A stretch of DNA of 29,333 nucleotides from an uncultured Bacteroides sp. GTDB lineage: Bacteria > Bacteroidota > Bacteroidia > Bacteroidales > Bacteroidaceae. The notes beneath the pieces were generated by a model. It was not told where the DNA came from and ran no database searches. It saw only the letters and a list, made by a program, of their open reading frames with translations. How positions within the stretch are numbered: the stretch's first letter is position 1; each line of letters starts with the position of its first letter. This document shows, one piece after another, positions 25,957 through 29,333 of the stretch. The DNA lies in contig USQO01000020.1 in NCBI GenBank assembly GCA_900556845.1, positions 1 to 29,333 of the forward strand. The letters are read 5' to 3'. Position numbers and translations under genes: made by a program.

Positions 25957-25964
25957 CAAAAATA
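25957..25964 (-). promoter_or_regulatory. -7 element of the metA operon promoter
   Basis: On the minus strand this reads TATTTTTG followed by C, a full match to TAnnTTTG. Transcription would begin near 25950 with a leader of about 22 bases, too short for a SAM riboswitch. No -33 TTTG is seen at the usual distance. Confidence 0.55.
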
Positions 25965-26140
25965 CGAAAAATTAATCGGAGTTGAATAACCAGTTCCGGC
26001 CTATCTGTTGAAATCGTGCTTTTTCTCTCTAAAAGCAAAAGTATAAATATACAGTAAAAATACCACCCGATAATTTAAAAGCAAACCATAAGTTACTGTT
26101 TATTACATAGAACACTGCTGAAATATCACTTTCACACATC

Positions 26141-26155
26141 CGGAAAAGTTTTCCG
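26141..26155. promoter_or_regulatory. Perfect palindrome upstream of the LysO promoter
   Basis: CGGAAAA-G-TTTTCCG is a perfect 7-bp inverted repeat around one central base, ending 7 bp before the -33 element of the predicted LysO promoter. Position and symmetry suit a dimeric regulator. The rest of the interval between the metA promoter and this site (25985-26140) shows nothing I can name. Confidence 0.45.
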
Positions 26156-26162
26156 TATATTT

Positions 26163-26194
26163 TTTGTCCATTATTGGAAACATTTATAATTTCG
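26163..26194 (+). promoter_or_regulatory. Probable promoter of the LysO genes
   Basis: TTTG (26163-26166), 20 bp, then TAATTTCG (26187-26194), one base off the -7 consensus. Transcription would start near 26201, giving an unusually long leader of about 159 bases before the first LysO gene. Confidence 0.5.
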
Positions 26195-26200
26195 CGCCGC

Positions 26201-26359
26201 AAAACAAGAAATGCAACTATCAATTCATAAGTAAACAGATGAAAATTATTCGAAGTATCCGCTCTTTTAACTTTATAAATGTTCCATGAGCATGTGTTTT
26301 TCAACGTTACAATTACAATTTTAATCGCATTTTTCGGATAACATCAATTCAATTTACAC
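26201..26359 (+). other. Long 5' leader with two overlapping short reading frames
   Basis: The leader holds a 16-codon frame (26239-26289, MKIIRSIRSFNFINVP) whose stop overlaps (ATGA) the start of a 12-codon frame (26286-26324, MSMCFSTLQLQF). The arrangement could couple translation of a leader peptide to expression of the exporter, but neither frame is rich in Lys, and I see no terminator or known riboswitch pattern. The boundaries depend on the predicted promoter. Confidence 0.25.
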
Positions 26360-26644
26360 ATGTTTAAATTTATCACCATTATGTTCTGCGGTGCTTTAAT
26401 CGGCTATCCGCTTAGAAACAAACGCGCCATTGGCAAGGTAGAATCCTTCATTCAGATTGCAATTTGTCTGCTTCTTTATACTTTGGGAGTTTCCATCGGT
26501 ACCAACAAGTTTATCATTGACAACATCGGTACGTTCTGCAGCCAGGCTGCTCTCATTGCAACCCTAAGTATCTGCGGAAGTTTATTTGCATCGTGGTTTA
26601 TCTATAATGTTTTCTTTAAAAAAGACAGTTCGAATGAAAAGTAG
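26360..26644 (+). CDS. LysO-type exporter, N-terminal subunit
   Basis: A 94-residue membrane protein with about three hydrophobic segments (FITIMFCGALIGYPL, FIQIAICLLLYTLGVSIG, ALIATLSICGSLFASWFIY). It resembles the N-terminal third of the lysine exporter LysO (YbjE, DUF340), in particular the GALIGYPLR and LLLYTLGVSIGTNK segments. E. coli LysO is one chain of about 300 residues; here 94 plus 206 residues in two genes give the same total. The stop codon overlaps the start of the next gene by 11 bases, so translation is probably coupled and the two proteins form one transporter. It likely exports lysine or a related toxic amino acid; direction and substrate are family knowledge. The two-gene form is, as far as I know, also seen in other anaerobes. 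Confidence 0.8.
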   Translation: MFKFITIMFCGALIGYPLRNKRAIGKVESFIQIAICLLLYTLGVSIGTNKFIIDNIGTFCSQAALIATLSICGSLFASWFIYNVFFKKDSSNEK

Positions 26645-27254
26645 TCTTCTTGTTTTAGTATTTTTCCTGTTGGGATGTGCCACCGGTATCAACGTCCCCA
26701 CCAATATTGATATACATAGCGTTTCTGTTGTCATTCTGTACGTATTGATGCTGCTGGTAGGAATCAGCCTAGGAAGCAATAAAGAAATAAAGGAACTGAA
26801 ACATGCATTGCGTCCTAAGGTGTTGCTGGTCCCCATAGCCACCGTAACCGGAACATTCATTTTTTCGGCATTGGCAGCCCTGCTGCTGAGCCAATGGAGT
26901 GTATTCGACTGTATGGCTGTAGGAAGCGGCTTTGCTTACTATTCGCTGTCGTCCATCCTGATTACCCAACTCAAGGAACCGAGTCTGGGCGTGCAGCTGG
27001 CTACCGAACTGGGAACCATTGCCCTGCTGGCCAATATTTTCAGAGAAATGACCGCGCTGCTGGGCGCACCGCTTATTTATAAATATTTCGGACGCCTGGG
27101 ACCTATTGCGGCAGCAGGGGTAACATCAACCGATGTTTTGCTCCCTTCCATCACGAAATATTCCGGTAAGGAAATTATCCCTATTGCCATCATCCACGGG
27201 ATACTGATCAATCTGAGTGTTCCGTTCTTTGTATCTATTTTCTGTAAAATGTAA
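26634..27254 (+). CDS. lysO: LysO-type lysine exporter, C-terminal subunit
   Basis: A 206-residue membrane protein with roughly six hydrophobic helices, matching the larger part of LysO/YbjE (DUF340). Conserved-looking segments are VLMLLVGISLGSN, SGFAYYSLSSILITQL, ELGTIALLANIFREM and GAPLIYKYFG-RLGPIAAAGVTSTD. The ATG at 26634 is used: it overlaps the preceding stop in the arrangement ATGAAAAGTAG, and MKSSLLVLVFFLLG starts a membrane helix at once. The frame stays open upstream to an ATG at 26586, but that would lengthen the overlap and add a charged segment. With the 94-residue partner it should form the exporter. A run of six A at 26618-26623 just before the overlap could fuse the frames if one base shorter. 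Confidence 0.85.
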   Translation: MKSSLLVLVFFLLGCATGINVPTNIDIHSVSVVILYVLMLLVGISLGSNKEIKELKHALRPKVLLVPIATVTGTFIFSALAALLLSQWSVFDCMAVGSGFAYYSLSSILITQLKEPSLGVQLATELGTIALLANIFREMTALLGAPLIYKYFGRLGPIAAAGVTSTDVLLPSITKYSGKEIIPIAIIHGILINLSVPFFVSIFCKM

Positions 27255-27302
27255 GTCGGTTTACAGATTCACGCAGTGTAGAAAAGTATTTCAAATACCG
27301 GC

Positions 27303-27341
27303 ATCGGGCGAAGGTTTACAGCTTTCGCCCGATTTTTTTTT
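27303..27341 (+). terminator. Intrinsic terminator after the LysO genes
   Basis: ATCGGGCGAAGG (27303-27314) pairs with CTTTCGCCCGAT (27322-27333) with one G-T pair and a 7-base loop. Nine T follow. This is a strong rho-independent terminator. Confidence 0.95.
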
Positions 27342-27444
27342 GATATAGATGACATAACGGTAGCAATCGGATTGCTCACAGATAAGAGAAAGATTGGTCA
27401 CAGCAACGATAAAAATAAGGCATTGCCGAGACCAGAGTTTATCA

Positions 27445-27474
27445 TTGCAATGACGCGACGAATATGTAGCTTTA
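27445..27474 (+). promoter_or_regulatory. Probable promoter of the recombinase gene
   Basis: TTG (27445-27447), 19 bp, then TAGCTTTA (27467-27474), one base off the -7 consensus. The start would be near 27481, 37 bases before the ATG at 27518. It lies outside the invertible segment, so recombinase expression should not depend on the switch state. Confidence 0.45.
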
Positions 27475-27517
27475 CATTCGACAATTCATTATTACCTTAT
27501 TTAAATACAGCAATACG

Positions 27518-28426
27518 ATGAAAAGAAAAATCACACTGAGCACTTTCATGCAGAAAACCATCGAGCAACTGCAGGCAGAAGGCCGTGCCGGGACAGCCCA
27601 TGTTTACCGTTCTACCCTACACCGGATTATGGAGTTTACAGGCGAGTCGTCCATAACTCCCGATGAAATCACCCCGCTATGGCTCAAAGCCTTCCAGAAC
27701 CATCTGCTGGCACGGGGACTACAGTGGAACAGCATCTCCACTTATATGCGCATGCTGCGTGCCATCTACTTCCGGGCTGTAGACAGCGGACTGGCCCAAT
27801 ACCGCGCACGTCTGTTTAAAGGAGTATATACCGGTACACGCACCACAGTGAAACGGGCTGTAGATACCGGCATACTGCAAAAACTTTCCACCCCCCTGCC
27901 CGAATGCAGCCGGGAGCTGAACCACACCCGCATGTTCTTCCTGCTGCTTTTCATGCTGAGAGGAATTCCGTTTGTCGACATTGTTTTTCTGAGGAAATGC
28001 GATTACCACGACGGCATTATCTCCTACAGGCGCCGCAAGACCGGAACACGCATAGACGTGACCGTGGAACCTGCAGCCGGAAAACTGATAGCCTTGTTGC
28101 AGACAGACAACCCCGATTCCGAATATCTTTTTCCTTTTATCCACCCCCATAAAGGTAACGTCTATCGCCAATACCAAAACGCACTGCGCACCTTCAACCG
28201 AAATCTGGCACGGATAGCCCGACTGCTGAATTGCGAGAAACTGAGCAGCTACACGGCACGGCACAGTTGGGCCACCATTGCCCATTACTGCAACTACCGG
28301 CTGGGACTGATAAGCAATGCTATGGGACATTCGTCCGAACGGATGACGGAAACTTACCTAAAGCCTTATGAAAGAGATGAAATAGACGAGATGAACAGGG
28401 GGATAATTTCGTATGTATTCGCCTGA
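27518..28426 (+). CDS. Tyrosine recombinase, probable DNA invertase
   Basis: A 302-residue site-specific tyrosine recombinase of the type that flips promoters in Bacteroides (Mpi/Tsr-like). An N-terminal SAM-like core-binding domain (about 1-105, with RGLQWNSISTYMRMLRAIYF) precedes the catalytic domain. The catalytic set is complete: R148 in MLRGIPFVDIVFL, K174 in RRRKTGTRI, R248 and H249 in YTARHSWAT, H271 in MGHSSERM and the nucleophile Y280 in TETYLKPYE. The HxxR histidine position holds Tyr (YTAR), as is common in these Bacteroidetes proteins. It lies 30 bp before a pair of inverted sites of the right architecture, with no phage or transposon genes around it, so inversion of the adjacent segment is the most likely job. 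Integrase of a mobile element is the alternative. Confidence 0.92.
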   Translation: MKRKITLSTFMQKTIEQLQAEGRAGTAHVYRSTLHRIMEFTGESSITPDEITPLWLKAFQNHLLARGLQWNSISTYMRMLRAIYFRAVDSGLAQYRARLFKGVYTGTRTTVKRAVDTGILQKLSTPLPECSRELNHTRMFFLLLFMLRGIPFVDIVFLRKCDYHDGIISYRRRKTGTRIDVTVEPAAGKLIALLQTDNPDSEYLFPFIHPHKGNVYRQYQNALRTFNRNLARIARLLNCEKLSSYTARHSWATIAHYCNYRLGLISNAMGHSSERMTETYLKPYERDEIDEMNRGIISYVFA

Positions 28427-28456
28427 AATCTGATAAAATATTCTTCAAAAAGAAGA

Positions 28457-28477
28457 CTGTTACTTTGTAGGTAACGG
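28457..28477 (+). repeat. Left inverted recombination site (IR-L)
   Basis: Arms CTGTTAC (28457-28463) and GTAACGG (28471-28477) flank the crossover TTTGTAG (28464-28470). Its reverse complement equals the site at 28604-28624 at 20 of 21 positions, with the inner 19 identical. Two opposed 7-bp arms around 7 bp is the core-site layout of tyrosine recombinases. It lies 30 bp after the recombinase stop. Confidence 0.92.
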
Positions 28478-28603
28478 AATGTTCTACACTGCAAAAGAGA
28501 ACTATTTTTTTTACATAAACAAACATTTGAGGACTTTTTTTTAGAAAAAGAGTAATTTTTCCCTGTCGGTGGGGATAAATGTGCCCTTTAGCATAGTTTT
28601 TTG
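28478..28603. promoter_or_regulatory. Predicted invertible segment (promoter switch)
   Basis: A 126-bp, AT-rich non-coding segment between the inverted sites. It has no open frame of note, lies next to a recombinase gene and ends 60 bp before an exported-protein gene. Inversion through the crossovers would flip 28464-28617. A promoter candidate inside reads toward the recombinase in the present orientation. Function as an ON/OFF switch is inferred. Confidence 0.8.
28492..28523 (-). promoter_or_regulatory. Candidate promoter inside the invertible segment
   Basis: On the minus strand TTTG (28523-28520), exactly 20 bp, then CTCTTTTG (28499-28492) followed by C. The -33 and TTTGC parts fit the Bacteroidetes consensus; the TA of the -7 element is missing. 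It points away from the OmpA-like gene in this assembly, so the gene would be OFF here and ON after inversion. Confidence 0.4.
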
Positions 28604-28624
28604 CCGTTACCTACAAAGTAACGG
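28604..28624 (-). repeat. Right inverted recombination site (IR-R)
   Basis: Arms CCGTTAC (28604-28610) and GTAACGG (28618-28624), a perfect 7-bp inverted repeat, flank the crossover CTACAAA (28611-28617). This crossover is the exact reverse complement of that in IR-L, so recombination between the two sites inverts rather than deletes the DNA. Confidence 0.92.
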
Positions 28625-28663
28625 AAGCATAAGAGAATAAAATAAATTTATACATAACTTTTT

Positions 28664-29333
28664 ATGATACGGGTACGACATTTTATACAGCTATGCTTTT
28701 GGGCTATTTTGCTCGGTACGACACCGAAGGCTTACGCCTCGTCGCCCATCTTCCAGGAGCAGCAAGCCGACTCGGCTATCCTTTTCCGCTTTGTGCCGGG
28801 AAAACTGACGTTTTATGCTCCATTCAGAGGTAACGAACAATCCATTCTTGATGCTGAAGCGCTCATCGAACGCAACCGCGACCTTATCACACAAGGTAAG
28901 GCATGGGTAGTAGTGCGCGGATACTGCGGTTCCTATCCTACCCGCGAAGAGAACCTGCGTGCGGCCAAGAACCGCAGCAACCAGGTAAAATCATGGTTCA
29001 TCACCCACCACGGCATGAAGGAGGAATACTACCGCACCGGCAACAGCACACAGACCTACCGCGGCATGAAAGACGTGGTAGCCATTATGAGCATGATGTA
29101 CGCTCCCGGCTACGACCCTGCAGAAACCGCACGCCTTGAAGCCGAACGCAAACGGCTGGAACAGCTGCGGGCCGACAGTCTGGCCGCACTGGAAGCCGCA
29201 AGGCTGGAGGCAGAACGCCTTGAAGCAGAACGCCGTCGGGCAGAAGCCGACAGTCTGGCCGCCGCAAAGGCTGCTGCCGAGCAGGCCGCACAGGCACAGC
29301 CCGAACGCGTGTATGTGGCTACTCCGTGGTACA
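28664..29333 (+). CDS. OmpA-like exported protein with Ala/Glu/Arg-rich coil (partial)
   Basis: An open frame from ATG at 28664 that runs off the right end (223 complete codons). A signal peptide ends near residue 25 (TTPKAYAS). Residues about 40-150 resemble an OmpA-type periplasmic domain: FRFVPGKLTFYAPFRGN, then VVVRGYCGSYPTREENLRAA and KNRSNQVKSWFITHHG fit its beta-alpha-beta pattern. About residues 155-212 are a highly charged coiled coil with repeated units (LEAER, ADSLAA twice). The missing C-terminus may hold an outer-membrane barrel; I recall DUF3575 proteins of this build next to fimbriae-like loci in Bacteroides, but cannot confirm it here. It begins 39 bp after the right inverted site, so its transcription probably depends on the switch. 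No fixed promoter is seen in the 39-bp gap. Confidence 0.75.
   Translation, partial: MIRVRHFIQLCFWAILLGTTPKAYASSPIFQEQQADSAILFRFVPGKLTFYAPFRGNEQSILDAEALIERNRDLITQGKAWVVVRGYCGSYPTREENLRAAKNRSNQVKSWFITHHGMKEEYYRTGNSTQTYRGMKDVVAIMSMMYAPGYDPAETARLEAERKRLEQLRADSLAALEAARLEAERLEAERRRAEADSLAAAKAAAEQAAQAQPERVYVATPWY

Noticed and set aside
26029..26304. 91-codon minus-strand frame between metA and the LysO genes
   Set aside because: It covers the LysO promoter, the palindrome and the leader, has no recognisable domain, and lacks a -7 element in front of it.
26614..26626. Programmed -1 frameshift at the AAAAAAG heptamer joining the LysO halves
   Set aside because: The heptamer is not in the required X XXY YYZ phase of the upstream frame, and the second gene lies in the +1 frame relative to the first. 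Overlapping start and stop codons explain the arrangement better.
28457..28624. TTACTTTG inside both inverted sites as a -7 element
   Set aside because: It resembles the TonB receptor -7 sequence, but no TTTG or TTG lies about 20 bp upstream of either copy, so the match is probably incidental to the recombination site.
27341..28664. Integrase of a prophage or conjugative element with attachment site
   Set aside because: No tRNA, phage, mobilisation or cargo genes are seen nearby, and paired inverted sites right beside the gene fit an invertase better.
28903..29139. 78-codon plus-strand frame at the right end
   Set aside because: It overlaps, in another frame, the open OmpA-like gene starting at 28664, which has a signal peptide and continues past the window edge.
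1..29333. CRISPR array, tRNA, rRNA or insertion sequence
   Set aside because: No regularly spaced direct repeats, no tRNA-like cloverleaf or rRNA sequence and no transposase with terminal repeats were noticed when reading both strands; weak tRNAs could be missed without a computed search.

Overview
The window looks like a contig from a Bacteroidales gut bacterium (Bacteroides or Phocaeicola type). The basis is gene content (GH38 and GH92 mannosidases, a DUF4838 protein, a fused aspartokinase/homoserine dehydrogenase next to an apgM-type gene and thrC, a Mpi/Tsr-like tyrosine recombinase), repeated promoters of the Bacteroidetes form (TTTG, about 20 bp, TAnnTTTG), and the lack of strong Shine-Dalgarno sequences. 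The first 25 bases are Nextera adapter, so the left end is a true contig end. The right end cuts through a gene.

Layout. 1-590: adapter, a decayed minus-strand gene remnant, and the promoter of the next gene. 562-6833: a LacI-family regulator followed by a secreted GH38 and a lipoprotein GH92 mannosidase; two near-identical candidate operator sites lie before the regulator and before the enzymes. 6861-8090: an integral membrane acyltransferase (minus). 8163-13498: the threonine operon thrA - apgM-like homoserine kinase - thrC (minus), preceded by a Thr/Met/Ile-rich leader peptide and an attenuator-like terminator that I read directly from the sequence. 13602-17329: radA and a DUF4838 carbohydrate-active-like exported protein. 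17354-22188: an FAD-dependent dehydrogenase, a LuxR-type regulator with a degenerate receiver, and a TonB-dependent receptor. 22189-25964: metA, a U32 family protein and a zinc-ribbon membrane lipoprotein (minus, nearly gapless). 26141-27341: a lysine exporter (LysO type) split into two overlapping genes behind a palindrome and a long leader.

27444-29333 is the most interesting part. A tyrosine recombinase is followed directly by two 21-bp inverted sites (20 of 21 bases identical). Each is built of two 7-bp arms around a 7-bp crossover, and they flank a 126-bp AT-rich segment. Immediately downstream starts a truncated OmpA-like exported protein with an Ala/Glu/Arg-rich coil. This has the form of an invertible promoter switch controlling surface-protein genes; the best promoter candidate in the segment points away from the gene in this assembly, which would be the OFF state.

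Two metabolic themes recur. Aspartate-family amino acids are covered by thrA/apgM/thrC, metA (predicted to use acetyl-CoA) and lysine export. Surface and glycan functions are covered by the mannosidases, the DUF4838 protein, the TonB receptor, the acyltransferase and the phase-variable locus. All functions are inferred from sequence motifs; no search was run.
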